This document shows positions 53,314-63,114 of a stretch of DNA of 64,000 bases, in pieces. The position numbers and the translations under genes are program-made. The notes under the pieces were generated by a model. That model was not told the DNA's origin. It searched no databases and was given only the letters and a program-made list of their open reading frames with translations. The stretch comes from Acidobacteriaceae bacterium dw_441 (GTDB lineage Bacteria > Acidobacteriota > Terriglobia > Terriglobales > Acidobacteriaceae), in the NCBI GenBank assembly GCA_018449715.1, contig JAAVVA010000006.1, forward strand, positions 62,001 through 126,000, read 5' to 3'. The stretch's first letter is position 1; every line of letters starts with the position of its first letter.

Positions 53314-54555
53314 CTAGACAATATTAAGAAAGCCACTTGGATCTACCTGCGCATTCGGAAACACGCGGTTGAGGTTCTTTGCTCCGAGCGTTTTGTAAGC
53401 CGTCTCGCCTAAAACGCGACGATAGTCGGTAGTAATGACAAGATCGCGGCCTTCATTCAACTGTTCATTTGCGAGGCCTGGCCATTTGCCATAGACCTTG
53501 CCTCCTTTAACCTCACCTCCAAGTACGAACATAACGTTGCCATGGCCATGATCGGTGCCACCCGTGCCATTCTGACGCGCCGTTCTGCCGAACTCGGACA
53601 TAGTGATAAGTGTGACCTGCTCCGCCCCATCTCCCATGTCTTGCCAGAAGGCAGCAATCGATTCTGAGAATTCCTTCAATCGATTGGCCAGCCGACCATT
53701 GATGTTGCCCTGGTTTTGATGGGTGTCCCAATCCCCGATGTCAGCGAAGGCTGCTTCCACTCCCAGATTCGCCTTCAACAGCTGCGCAATCTGCTTCATG
53801 CTGTTACCGAATGGCGCTGCGGGGTATTGCGCGCCGTGCTCAGGCTTGTATTTCTCTGGGTTGGTCGCCTTCAGCATCTTCACCGCTTCGAAGGTTTCCT
53901 GCCCGGTACCGTGAAGCACCGTATCAAAGCTATACGCGTACATCTGTTCTAACGTAGCGCTCATCGGCGAAGGTGACGGTCCTCGTCCCCCGACAGCGAA
54001 GTCCTGAAGATTGCTGACAGCGATCGCCGGAATTCGTCCCTGAAGGGTTCGCGGCACCTGACCACCAAGTGAAACGGCACGGAATGGGGATCGGCTTCCG
54101 TCGGACTCGACCTGCAGCGCACGGTTGAGCCAACCATCAGGAGTGGCCTTGAGACCGGGCGTGCCACTTTCCATGAAGTCCTGGGCATCAAAGTGGGAGC
54201 GGGTCGAATCTGGTAGTCCCGTTGCATGGACAACTGCCAGATGTCTATCGCGATAGAGCGGCTGCAGCGGTGCCAATGCCGGGTGCAGGCCGAAGAATCC
54301 ATCGAGATCGAGTACCTGTTCCGGCTTGATGGCGAGCGTCGGCCGCATAGCATAGTAATTCTGTTCTTTGTAAGGGACAACGATGTTCAGGCCATCTGCG
54401 GCGCCGCGTTGAAAGATCACAATCAGTTTCCGATTATTAGCCGCCGCTGTAGAGGCCTCGGCCATGACAGCCCGAGTGAGAAAACCTGGAATCGTGGAGG
54501 TCCCTACCAAAGCCAGGGCTCCATTCTTCATAAATCCACGCCGCGTGCTATTCAT
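53314..54555 (-). CDS. DUF1501 protein with Tat signal
   Basis: A 413-residue protein of the DUF1501 family (sulfatase/alkaline-phosphatase-like fold). The N-terminus RRGFMKNGALALVG is a twin-arginine signal, so it is exported folded. Motifs: IFQRGAADGLNIVVPYKEQN, DIGDWDTHQNQGN, TMSEFGRTARQN and GTDHGHGNVMFVLGG. Function is unknown. It follows the DUF1800 gene by 40 bases in the same direction; these two families very often occur as a pair. An upstream ATG at 54621 is in frame but lies before the Tat signal and inside the DUF1800 gene. Confidence 0.92.
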   Translation of the reverse strand: MNSTRRGFMKNGALALVGTSTIPGFLTRAVMAEASTAAANNRKLIVIFQRGAADGLNIVVPYKEQNYYAMRPTLAIKPEQVLDLDGFFGLHPALAPLQPLYRDRHLAVVHATGLPDSTRSHFDAQDFMESGTPGLKATPDGWLNRALQVESDGSRSPFRAVSLGGQVPRTLQGRIPAIAVSNLQDFAVGGRGPSPSPMSATLEQMYAYSFDTVLHGTGQETFEAVKMLKATNPEKYKPEHGAQYPAAPFGNSMKQIAQLLKANLGVEAAFADIGDWDTHQNQGNINGRLANRLKEFSESIAAFWQDMGDGAEQVTLITMSEFGRTARQNGTGGTDHGHGNVMFVLGGEVKGGKVYGKWPGLANEQLNEGRDLVITTDYRRVLGETAYKTLGAKNLNRVFPNAQVDPSGFLNIV

Positions 54556-54595
54556 CGCAATCCCCTCTTCTTTACAACTGTTATCCCAGCGAATG

Positions 54596-56680
54596 TCAGT
54601 GCAGCTGGAACTCCGGCGCACCGAGTATGAGCGCCGTGAGTGTGTTCAGGGTTTCGCCTGGAGACTTGTCTTGCTGTTCGTCAAGGTGGCGTTGAATCAA
54701 GAGATTCGTCTTTGCTGATACAGGTCCCCCGACAAGCGTGTCCTCAAGAATATTCAAGGCAAGACTCAGGCCAGCCGAGTCTGATGGTGACGACGGAATC
54801 GACCTACTTGAAGTGGGCTCGAAGCGTGTGGCGCCTGCGGACCGGACCTTGAGCGATGCCGGTGCGTTGTTGAGTTTGGGTGAGGTGATCAGACCATAAG
54901 CCAGGAGGCGGGTCACATCGAACCGTTGCGTCTGTGCCCCGAACTTTACTAGCTGAAGGGAAAAGTTTAGCCGATCGATCAGTGCGGTGGTATTCATCCA
55001 GTGATCCGCGGTGATGTAGTAACCCGTAGGTTCCAACTTCCCATAGAAGGGCATCCCCATCTGCCGTTCGGCCTGCACCAGCGCTGCAGGGTCAGCGGGA
55101 TCCGTTGCAGTGGCGCGAAAGACGGAGGCGAGGAACTCTTCCGGAGTTTTGACCTTGTTACGGAAGTACTGCCTGGAGTTAAATTCGCGTGAGTGCACCA
55201 TGGTACGCAGGATCGCCTTAATGTCCCCGTCTGTCTCGAGGTAGGTCTTAGCCATGGTGTCGACTAGAGCGGGCGGTGGTTCGTCAGCGACAAACCGCTG
55301 AGCCAGCTTCCAGCAGATGAAGTGTGCGGTTTGCGGTAGAGCCGCCAGATGCTTTAACGCCGCGACCCCTTGCTGAAAGTTCCCTGCGGGTGTGCCATCA
55401 TCGGCGAGCGTCACTCCAAACCACTCCTTCGCTCCAGGTTCGTGCCTTTTAGGATTGAAGGCAAACTTTCCGCCGAGATTTGGATTATTCACGCTCCACC
55501 CTGTCAGGATAGCGGCGAGATTCGTCACGTCAGTCTGAGAGTAGCCACCGTTCACCCCTACGGTGTGCAGCTCCATCACCTCGCGAGCGTAGTTTTCATT
55601 GAGGCCACGGCCATTTCGCTTGCCGCCGTTTGTTTCGGAGTTTGGTCCAATGCTGTTGAAGTTATCGAGGTAAACCATCATCGCGGGACTCTGCGCCGTG
55701 GCAAGCAGCAAATCGCAGAACTTGCCCATCGCGTAGGGACGAATGGCGTCCCGCTCGTACGCCGCGATGTACCACTGATCGGAGTCCTTGGGCGCAAAGA
55801 CATTGAAGTGATTGAACCAGAAGTCCGTCATCACCTCCTGAAGCTGTCTCTGGCTAAGAATCATGCGCAGGACCTTGGCTTCGCTCAGCTCCTGCGGTGC
55901 GCGAGAGCTCGATCCGGGATTGACGCGTCCGCTGCCGGCCATGGAATAGAAAAGTTCACGCTCGTGCGGAGTGAACTCAGCAAGCAGAATCTTTTTCTGA
56001 TCGCCCGCGACGTAGCTTGTGAACGCCGCTCGCTCCTCGACCGGCATCTGGAGTAAAGCTGCCATCCGCTTCCCGCGATCGGTGGCGAAAAGCTCTCCGG
56101 CGATGCGAACGGCAGTAGCTTGGTCTGTCTTCTTAGTCTCCGCCGCCTGCGCCTCGTTCGGAGTGTGATCTTTGCCATCGGCATCGACACGCTTCTCTTC
56201 AAGGCCTTTGTTATAGCGATACACAGCGACCTGATAGGCGGCTGCTAGATCCGGCGCAGTAGGATACGGAATCTTGCCTTGTGCAACCTGTTGAATGACA
56301 AACTGCGCTGGAAAGAGTTGCACGACCTGGTCCGGCTGCATCCGCAGAACAGGATAATCACCCAGCCGCTTCTCCACTGCCGTATCGCTAATTGTTGAAG
56401 GGCTTAACTGCTGCTCCAACCACTCCTCCGGCCCCATCCCCATGACCTGTTGGAGATCGCCGGGACGCGCTCCAAAGGTGAATCTGTTCAACATCTGCTG
56501 CGCTCGTTCCTGGGCAGTCAGGGGAGCCAAATTGCGAGTTTGCGCGAAGAGATGTCGTGAAGTTTGTGAGTGAGAAGTCTTCGCTGCAGTAGCAACTTGC
56601 TGTGTGCCCGATTGGGCCAAGAGAACCGAGGCGGAAAGAAGTGCAGCCGTCAGAGTGGGCGCAATCGGAATCCTATGCAT
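54596..56680 (-). CDS. DUF1800 exported protein
   Basis: A 694-residue protein with a Sec signal (LTAALLSASVLLAQSG). DUF1800 motifs: MLNRFTFGARPGDLQQV, MTDFWFNHFNVF, NENYAREVMELHTVGVNGG and ILTGWSVNNPN. The family has no settled function; its pairing with DUF1501 proteins suggests the two act together outside the cytoplasm. First gene of the pair. Confidence 0.92.
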   Translation of the reverse strand: MHRIPIAPTLTAALLSASVLLAQSGTQQVATAAKTSHSQTSRHLFAQTRNLAPLTAQERAQQMLNRFTFGARPGDLQQVMGMGPEEWLEQQLSPSTISDTAVEKRLGDYPVLRMQPDQVVQLFPAQFVIQQVAQGKIPYPTAPDLAAAYQVAVYRYNKGLEEKRVDADGKDHTPNEAQAAETKKTDQATAVRIAGELFATDRGKRMAALLQMPVEERAAFTSYVAGDQKKILLAEFTPHERELFYSMAGSGRVNPGSSSRAPQELSEAKVLRMILSQRQLQEVMTDFWFNHFNVFAPKDSDQWYIAAYERDAIRPYAMGKFCDLLLATAQSPAMMVYLDNFNSIGPNSETNGGKRNGRGLNENYAREVMELHTVGVNGGYSQTDVTNLAAILTGWSVNNPNLGGKFAFNPKRHEPGAKEWFGVTLADDGTPAGNFQQGVAALKHLAALPQTAHFICWKLAQRFVADEPPPALVDTMAKTYLETDGDIKAILRTMVHSREFNSRQYFRNKVKTPEEFLASVFRATATDPADPAALVQAERQMGMPFYGKLEPTGYYITADHWMNTTALIDRLNFSLQLVKFGAQTQRFDVTRLLAYGLITSPKLNNAPASLKVRSAGATRFEPTSSRSIPSSPSDSAGLSLALNILEDTLVGGPVSAKTNLLIQRHLDEQQDKSPGETLNTLTALILGAPEFQLH

Positions 56681-57103
56681 CAGTTAACCTCACTTGTGCG
56701 TAACCGCACTTGCGCGCGCGACCTTGCTATCTATTTTAAGACCCATGGCGGCTTGTTTTGTCGCGCATTCTGTCTCAGATATAGTCCATTGTCCCGCGAT
56801 TGAGTGTCCGTTGATCGGGAAACGTTATTAAACAGCAACTTACAGGTGGTACTGGATATAGCACTACATACATCGATGTGGTACTTGGAGGGCAGAATCC
56901 GTACGAAATTTCTCCCTGTTGGTTGATCGCTGCGGTGATGGGCCATGATGATGCCGTCGGTAGTGCAGGCAAACGAGATACACGGACCTCAGGGATCTGC
57001 AATGATCGAGCATTAACCGTTCACCACTAAGGTAGAAAAAGGGCTGTCGAGAAATCTTTGAGCTCAAATTAGTTTGCAAAAATTTGTCATACTACAGTTC
57101 ATC
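56681..57103. other. Divergent intergenic region between DUF1800 and GH172 genes
   Basis: About 420 bases, AT-rich, no gene seen. It should hold the promoters of both divergent units. No clear -35/-10 pair or operator stood out. Confidence 0.45.
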
Positions 57104-58336
57104 ATGCTGATTTACCGTCGATCATTTGTTATCGCTTTGGCGCTTGCCGCAGCCATTGGAAAGTCTGGGGCGGCACAAGCTCTTTACACTTTGCCTGCCG
57201 GTGAACATAGCCGTCTTGCCACCCCGGAGAACCCAACTGGCGCCCGTGGACACGGTGGCATTTTGAACCAGGGAGCCAAAGGGCGAGCGTTCGTCTCCAT
57301 TCCAGCTCATGTATCTGTAGAGCTACTTAACGTTTCGGGTGCAGGTATCGTTGATCGAATTAAATTCACATTGAAAGATCGATCTCCGCAGATGCTTCGC
57401 TCCCTCAGGATTGAAGCTTATTGGGACAACGCCTCCAAGCCAGCAATCTCCGTGCCCGTCGGTGACTTTTTCGGAACCGCATTTGGTCAGACCTCGGTAT
57501 ATGACACAAATCTCTTTACAAATCCGGAGGGACGCTCGTTTGCCATTGCGGTCCCGATGCCGTACCGCACAGCAGCTCGAATTGCCCTGACCAACGATTC
57601 AGACGTAGACCAGCCTGAGATTTTTTATGAAGTCAGCTTCCGTACGCTAAGCCATCCACCGTCCAAGATGCTTTACTTCCATGCCTTCTGGCGACGCGAA
57701 ATGCCAGACGTAGGCAAAGATTTCACCATATTGCCTGAGCTGTATGGCAATGGTCGCTATCTTGGAGTGAGCATTGGTATACATGCCAACCCAGCATATA
57801 CATTGAAATCTCCTTCTGGCGATCCCCAGACATTTTGGTGGGGCGAAGGGGAGGTCAAAATGTTTCTGGACGGAGACACCGATAAACCCACCATGGTGGG
57901 TACGGGCGCGGAAGACTATTTTGGTACAGCATGGGGCATGCAACATTTTATTAATCAGAACAGTGGCTGCACTATAGCCGATCAATCAACTTTGCACTGG
58001 TCTTGTTATCGTCTGCATCTGCCTGATCCCATATACTTCCATAAAAATCTCCGCGTTACGATTCAGCAAATTGGCGGAGGCCCCCTGAAAGAAGTACGAG
58101 AGATGGCTGCTGCGGGCGCTCCACTGCGCGCTATCAGTGTTGACGCGACAGCCCGTTTCTATCCACTCTTCGACATGAAAGATCCTCCGAAGCTTATGGA
58201 TAGTGATTTTCCAGATGGTTGGACCAACTACTTCCGCAGCGATGATTGGTGTGCCACGTCCTACTTCTATTTGGACCAGCCAGCCAGTAACTTACCTACA
58301 TTGCCACCAGTATCCGAACGCATCAAGGATCTCTAA
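57104..58336 (+). CDS. DUF2961 / GH172 family exported glycosidase
   Basis: A 410-residue exported protein (signal peptide IYRRSFVIALALAAAIGKSG). Matches the DUF2961 group, now glycoside hydrolase family 172: the N-terminal half has IVDRIKFTLKDRSPQ, FFGTAFGQ and YFHAFWRREMPD, and GTGAEDYFGTAWG in the second half is the family's best-known motif with its catalytic acids. GH172 members act on D-arabinofuranosides and D-fructofuranosides. A TTG at 57074 is in frame, but ATG 57104 directly precedes the signal. It is convergent with the MFS gene of the reverse sugar locus. Confidence 0.88.
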   Translation: MLIYRRSFVIALALAAAIGKSGAAQALYTLPAGEHSRLATPENPTGARGHGGILNQGAKGRAFVSIPAHVSVELLNVSGAGIVDRIKFTLKDRSPQMLRSLRIEAYWDNASKPAISVPVGDFFGTAFGQTSVYDTNLFTNPEGRSFAIAVPMPYRTAARIALTNDSDVDQPEIFYEVSFRTLSHPPSKMLYFHAFWRREMPDVGKDFTILPELYGNGRYLGVSIGIHANPAYTLKSPSGDPQTFWWGEGEVKMFLDGDTDKPTMVGTGAEDYFGTAWGMQHFINQNSGCTIADQSTLHWSCYRLHLPDPIYFHKNLRVTIQQIGGGPLKEVREMAAAGAPLRAISVDATARFYPLFDMKDPPKLMDSDFPDGWTNYFRSDDWCATSYFYLDQPASNLPTLPPVSERIKDL

Positions 58337-58419
58337 GCCCCCGTAGAAATGCTCGTTGAGCCGTAGTCGCTGACGCGCAATGATCTATGGTTAGCAAGTA
58401 GGGTGTTCCTCACAGGTAT

Positions 58420-59514
58420 TTAAATTCGCTCTCTTCCCTTCCCGATCCAAGGTGCCCCAAGCAACAGTAATCCGAAAGCCAATACGGCCGGTAACGCTAT
58501 TCCTATACGCAACGATTCAACAGAAGTCGAGAGCACACCGACCAACCATGGAACTAAAGCACTTCCAATTCCAGCAAAAAAGAAGATTAGATTTTTCCCG
58601 CGCAATGTAACACTCTGCGCCAGTACCGCTGGGTAAAGGGGAGCAACAAACAGGGCTGCTACAAAAGTAGCAACTAAAAATAAAAGAGCCGATGCCGATA
58701 GGGAGGCTCCCACGATGGCAAGAGCACAAACCAAGCTACTCCATACGACTATCGATCTCCAATGAACACGATGCGCAATACGGGATGTCAATGCACGTCC
58801 AATTAGAATTCCGGACCAGAAAAGCGCTGGCGCCAAGGTGATCGTCTCAGTATCGGGGAAGAAGCGCCTCCCTGTTACCGGCATCCAATTGGATATTGAT
58901 GTATCTATCCCAACAGCGCAAAAGCTAAGCAGACAGAAATGCACAAGCTGCCGTAAATTGACTGAAGTAGTCTCCTTTTCGGCCTCTGCTATTTGAGAAA
59001 GATGTACTCCCCGAATAAAAAACCAAATACACGCCGCGAGCATAAGGAAGGCTATAAGAGAGTACAGAGATGCTCCATATGCTTTGAGTACCCGAACGAT
59101 CAACGGAGCACTTATTGCACCCAGAGGCCAAAAAACATTTAGTAGCTCAAGGCGTGCGACACGGTCCTCCGGTCGGGATTCCATTCCCATCGCAATATTG
59201 GTTGCGGTCATAGTGATTCCCATGCCGAGACCGTAGAAGAACAGCACAGGCACGATGATCCGATGTTCGGATGCAAGCAGAATCGCGCTGAGGCAAACAA
59301 GCACAAGTCCGGCAAGCAAAGAATGTTCAATTCGCCTCGCGACGAGTAAGGCTCCTAAAAGCTGCCCAGTAAACTGAGTTGCCAGCAATCGACCAATCTG
59401 AGCATCTGTCAGATTAAGATGAAGGTAGGGGATCAATACGCTTAGCAGCATCACACCGATGCCGGTGGAGAAGAAGAGGAAATAAAAGAGGGCCGCTGAA
59501 TATCGACGTGGCAT
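58420..59514 (-). CDS. Major facilitator superfamily transporter
   Basis: A 364-residue inner-membrane transporter with about 12 helices; short for the superfamily. The first helices contain YFLFFSTGIGVMLLSVLIPY and the loop LTDAQIGRLLATQFTGQLLG, as in FucP/GlcP-like sugar carriers. Its place 29 bases after the GH3 gene suggests uptake of the sugars released. The substrate is not readable from sequence. Confidence 0.87.
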   Translation of the reverse strand: MPRRYSAALFYFLFFSTGIGVMLLSVLIPYLHLNLTDAQIGRLLATQFTGQLLGALLVARRIEHSLLAGLVLVCLSAILLASEHRIIVPVLFFYGLGMGITMTATNIAMGMESRPEDRVARLELLNVFWPLGAISAPLIVRVLKAYGASLYSLIAFLMLAACIWFFIRGVHLSQIAEAEKETTSVNLRQLVHFCLLSFCAVGIDTSISNWMPVTGRRFFPDTETITLAPALFWSGILIGRALTSRIAHRVHWRSIVVWSSLVCALAIVGASLSASALLFLVATFVAALFVAPLYPAVLAQSVTLRGKNLIFFFAGIGSALVPWLVGVLSTSVESLRIGIALPAVLAFGLLLLGAPWIGKGRERI

Positions 59515-59543
59515 TGCCCTCCAAGTATCTCCTGTCTTACGAC

Positions 59544-61922
59544 CTATTGCTTAATATGAAATTCGATTGATTCTTTTGCATTTGAATCGCCTCCGACAAA
59601 TGCGGTGTAATCGGTCGGCTCTATCGTTGTGATTCCCTCATTAGTCCAGAACGAAAGTTCATCATAGCTCAAGGGAAACTTGACCGTTCTCGTTTCTCCT
59701 GGTTTCAAGGTTACGCGCTGGAATCCCTTTAAAGCCCGCACAGGCTGCTCCAGACTTGTCCCCTGATTTCTCACATAGCACTGCACCGTCTCCGTCCCTT
59801 CATGTTGTCCGGTATTCGTTACAGAGGCGGTTATTGTCACCAGAACATCGTGTGATGCTTTCTTGGCCTCTGCCAATGGAATCGAAGTACGCGAAATCTT
59901 TACATCGGAGAATGAGAATGATGTGTAGCCTAAACCAAAACCAAACGGAAAGAGCGCAGCATTTGGTGCATCGATATAACGCGAGATGAATTTGGAATCA
60001 CCTGTTGGCGGTACATTGAGATTTGCGCTATAGGGAGGACGTCCTGTAGGAAATTGAGCATAGTACAGTGGCTCCTGCCCTACCGTGTAGGGGAAACTCA
60101 TAGGCAACTTACCACTAGGGGATACATCTCCATACAAAATATCGGCGAGTGCATTGCCCGCTTCCGTCCCCGGAAACCAAGCTTCCATAATTGCATCCAC
60201 ATGTTCCGCTTCCCATTTCAATGCCAATGGACGACCGGAAAAAACAAGGAGCACCGTCGGCTTACCGAGTGCAACAATCTGTTTTAGCAGCTTTCCCTGA
60301 TTGCCAGGCAGATTGAGATACGCACGCGAACCGGCTTCACCACTCATACCAGCGGATTCTCCCAATGCCATTACAATCACATCGGCGCTTTTCGCGACCT
60401 GTTCTGCAGCGCCAAAGCCATCTTCATTAAGAGCTTCGATATCGGTTCCCTTTGCGTACAGCAGAGCTGTGCCATTCTTTGCAGCTCTCCCTTCCATCGC
60501 GCGTTTCAGAGTAACGACATCGCGGTCCAGAGTTGCCCCTCCCCAAGCTCCCTGCATGTCGCTTGGATCATCCGCCAAAGGCCCGATCAATGCAATCTTG
60601 CTGGCATGTGCTGCTAACGGCAATATATCGTTGCTATTCTTCAGCAATACGAATGATTCTTCTGCAGCCTGACGCACCAGTGGGCGGTGTTCCGGAACAG
60701 CTGCTGTTACTTCCGTCGCAGTACCATAAGGATGGTCGAACAAACCGAGCGCATATTTGACACGCAGGACGCGTCGTACCGCTTCATCAATCACACTCAT
60801 CGAGACCTTCCCGCTCTTGATCAAAGCAGGCAACTCCGCATCGTAATAGTGCGACATCATATCCACATCGACTCCCGCTGTGATTGCTTTCTCAGAAGCA
60901 ATAGCGGGAGTCAGTGCTATTCCATGGTGTGTCAGCTCCATAACGGCGGTATAGTCACTGACAACAGCCCCATTGAATCCCCAGGTATCACGCAAAAGAG
61001 TTGTCATCAGGTAATGGTTCGCCGTTGCAGGGACACCATTGAGAGAGTTAAAAGCCGACATGATGGTGGCGGCTCCCTCCTCCACGGCTGCTTTATAGGG
61101 CGGCAGATAGATCTGGTGCAACCTGCTATTCGACATATCGGTCGTATAGTACTCACGGCCGGCTTCGGCAGCACCGTAGGCGGCAAAGTGCTTTACACTT
61201 GCGGCGACATGCTCCGGGTCCTTCAATGTTTTCCCCTGATAGCCACGGATGTATGCGCGTGCCATCGCCGATCCGAGATATGGATCCTCACCCGCGCCTT
61301 CTGTTACACGTCCCCAACGCGCATCCCGAGAGATATCCACCATGGGGGAATAGAACCAGCGAACTCCCGCTGTGCTGGCTTCTGCCGCAGACATCGCGCA
61401 TAGCTTTTCCACCAGCGCAGGGTCCCAGGTCGCTCCAAGCCCCAGAGGCACAGGATATACCGTGCGATAACCATGAATGACGTCTGCGCCGAAGAGCAGT
61501 GGAATATGCAGCCGTGACTTTTGCACTGCAGCGCGCTGAAACCTTTCCGTCTTTTCCTTACCAATTACATTCAGCATTGATCCCATACGTCCCGCGGCAG
61601 CCAGTTCCAATGGGTTGAGCTTGTAATTGGCTGTTGGGTTGAGCGCAATCGCCTTCTCGCTCTCACCATTTGCGGCGGTTGGAGCAGTTATCCCTTGATC
61701 GTTGTATTGCACCAATTGGCCGAGCTTTTCTTCCAAAGTCATCTTCCCCAACAACTCATTGACCTGTCGTTCAATTTCAGGGGAAGCGAGTTCCGCATTG
61801 GAGGAGTGAGAATCTACCTGTTGTTTCGTTGCGGAACCTGGAAGAATATAAGATTTCTGAGCGAACAATAAAACGGCAGGAGAAAACAGCGTAGAAGCTA
61901 GAAGAATGCGGGCATATATCAC
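59544..61922 (-). CDS. GH3 family beta-glycosidase (BglX-like)
   Basis: A 792-residue exported enzyme (signal peptide LLASTLFSPAVLLFAQ). The GH3 N-terminal barrel has VKHFAAYG (Lys244-His245) and the nucleophile Asp323 in GAVVSDYTAVMEL. The C-terminal alpha/beta sandwich and fibronectin-type domain (TVQCYVRNQG, FQRVTLKPGETRTVKFPL) follow. BglX-type GH3 enzymes cleave beta-glucosides or beta-xylosides from the end of chains in the periplasm. In operon with the MFS gene downstream and 20 bases after the LacI regulator. Confidence 0.94.
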   Translation of the reverse strand: MIYARILLASTLFSPAVLLFAQKSYILPGSATKQQVDSHSSNAELASPEIERQVNELLGKMTLEEKLGQLVQYNDQGITAPTAANGESEKAIALNPTANYKLNPLELAAAGRMGSMLNVIGKEKTERFQRAAVQKSRLHIPLLFGADVIHGYRTVYPVPLGLGATWDPALVEKLCAMSAAEASTAGVRWFYSPMVDISRDARWGRVTEGAGEDPYLGSAMARAYIRGYQGKTLKDPEHVAASVKHFAAYGAAEAGREYYTTDMSNSRLHQIYLPPYKAAVEEGAATIMSAFNSLNGVPATANHYLMTTLLRDTWGFNGAVVSDYTAVMELTHHGIALTPAIASEKAITAGVDVDMMSHYYDAELPALIKSGKVSMSVIDEAVRRVLRVKYALGLFDHPYGTATEVTAAVPEHRPLVRQAAEESFVLLKNSNDILPLAAHASKIALIGPLADDPSDMQGAWGGATLDRDVVTLKRAMEGRAAKNGTALLYAKGTDIEALNEDGFGAAEQVAKSADVIVMALGESAGMSGEAGSRAYLNLPGNQGKLLKQIVALGKPTVLLVFSGRPLALKWEAEHVDAIMEAWFPGTEAGNALADILYGDVSPSGKLPMSFPYTVGQEPLYYAQFPTGRPPYSANLNVPPTGDSKFISRYIDAPNAALFPFGFGLGYTSFSFSDVKISRTSIPLAEAKKASHDVLVTITASVTNTGQHEGTETVQCYVRNQGTSLEQPVRALKGFQRVTLKPGETRTVKFPLSYDELSFWTNEGITTIEPTDYTAFVGGDSNAKESIEFHIKQ

Positions 61923-61941
61923 AGCGAATTACTCCAGATAG

Positions 61942-63018
61942 TCAGCGGATTGAACGGAATAGAACCGGCTCTTTCTTTTCCTGGTTATGTATTGCAAGAG
62001 CAGTAGAGGCACGTTCGATAAATGTAGGCAGTACACGGATTGTTCGCTTTGTCTTCATTCTTTCGTCGGATCGCAGTATCGTAAGAAGTTCTGACGCTGC
62101 AACACGTCCCATTTCCTGTAGAGGCTGCTTCACCGTTGTAAGTGCCGGATTATTGGTCGCGGCACCTGGAATATCATCAAAACCTACAACGGAAACCTGT
62201 CCCGGCACATCGAGTCCAGCTTCATGCAAGGCCATAATGGCACCCATAGCGGCGTGATCGTTAAACGCAAAGATTGCGGTAAATGGTTCATTGCGTTCCA
62301 GCAGGGTCACCGTCGCAACACGCCCAGGTTCAATGCCGATCCCGATTCCTTCAAGCTGCACGATGAGACGTGGCGAAATCGTAATCGCCAACTCTGAAGC
62401 GACTTTTGTAATACTGCGCCAGCGAGCATTTGTATCCGAGCTGAATGCCTGCCCCTTGATGAACGCAATCCGTTCGTGCCCGAGTTTTTTCAGATGCTCC
62501 AATGCATAGCGAGCCGCAAGTTGGTGGTCCAGTTCAATATTCACCATCGAACCTACCCGATGTCTCCCGGAAACACTGACTACGGGGATTGATAGTTCCT
62601 CTTCAATCAGGGTATCGACTGCAATGATGCCTTCTACAGCTCGAGATTGAAGCAACGAGGGATACTCGTGCAGCAACTCAGGTCTGTGCCTGTGACTCAC
62701 CACGAAGTAAAAGTATCCTCCGAGTAACAGGGAATCTTCGATGCCAGAAAGTACTCCTGTCGAGTAACCATCACTGATCTCGGGAACAATCACGCTTACG
62801 ATCTGACTGCGTTTGCGGCGAAGCCCTTGCGCCATCATGTTTGGCTTGTAGTTCATCTCCGCCACGGCCTGCATAATGCGTTCCCGTGTAGATGGAGCAA
62901 TGCGCAAATATCCCGGCGACTGATTCACCACACGAGAGACCGTGCTCTGGGAGAGCATTAAATGCTGCGCAAGTTCTTTCAGACTGATCGCATCACGTCT
63001 CCGAGAGCTGCTATCCAT
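61942..63018 (-). CDS. LacI-family transcriptional regulator
   Basis: A 358-residue repressor. The HTH ISLKELAQHLMLSQSTVSRV and hinge STRERIMQAVAEMNYKPNMM are at the N-terminus, then the periplasmic-binding-protein-like sensor domain (IFAFNDHAAMGAIMALHEAG, GFDDIPGAATNNPALTTV). It should sense a sugar from glycan breakdown and control the GH3-MFS genes it precedes, and perhaps the GH39 gene. An in-frame ATG at 63036 is possible. A dyad lies upstream at 63087-63104. Confidence 0.94.
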   Translation of the reverse strand: MDSSSRRRDAISLKELAQHLMLSQSTVSRVVNQSPGYLRIAPSTRERIMQAVAEMNYKPNMMAQGLRRKRSQIVSVIVPEISDGYSTGVLSGIEDSLLLGGYFYFVVSHRHRPELLHEYPSLLQSRAVEGIIAVDTLIEEELSIPVVSVSGRHRVGSMVNIELDHQLAARYALEHLKKLGHERIAFIKGQAFSSDTNARWRSITKVASELAITISPRLIVQLEGIGIGIEPGRVATVTLLERNEPFTAIFAFNDHAAMGAIMALHEAGLDVPGQVSVVGFDDIPGAATNNPALTTVKQPLQEMGRVAASELLTILRSDERMKTKRTIRVLPTFIERASTALAIHNQEKKEPVLFRSIR

Positions 63019-63086
63019 CACTCTATTTCCCCACACATAAGGATGAGACTCCTGCCGACTCTTCTATATACGGCATCTCTAAATTA

Positions 63087-63104
63087 CACCAGGCATATGG
63101 TGTT
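63087..63104. promoter_or_regulatory. Candidate operator between the GH39 and LacI genes
   Basis: ACACCA-GGCATA-TGGTGT is a perfect 6-bp-arm dyad about 70 bases upstream of the LacI start codon. It may be the autoregulatory site of this repressor. It is too short for a terminator and no T run follows. Confidence 0.35.
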
Positions 63105-63114
63105 CGCCGGCATT

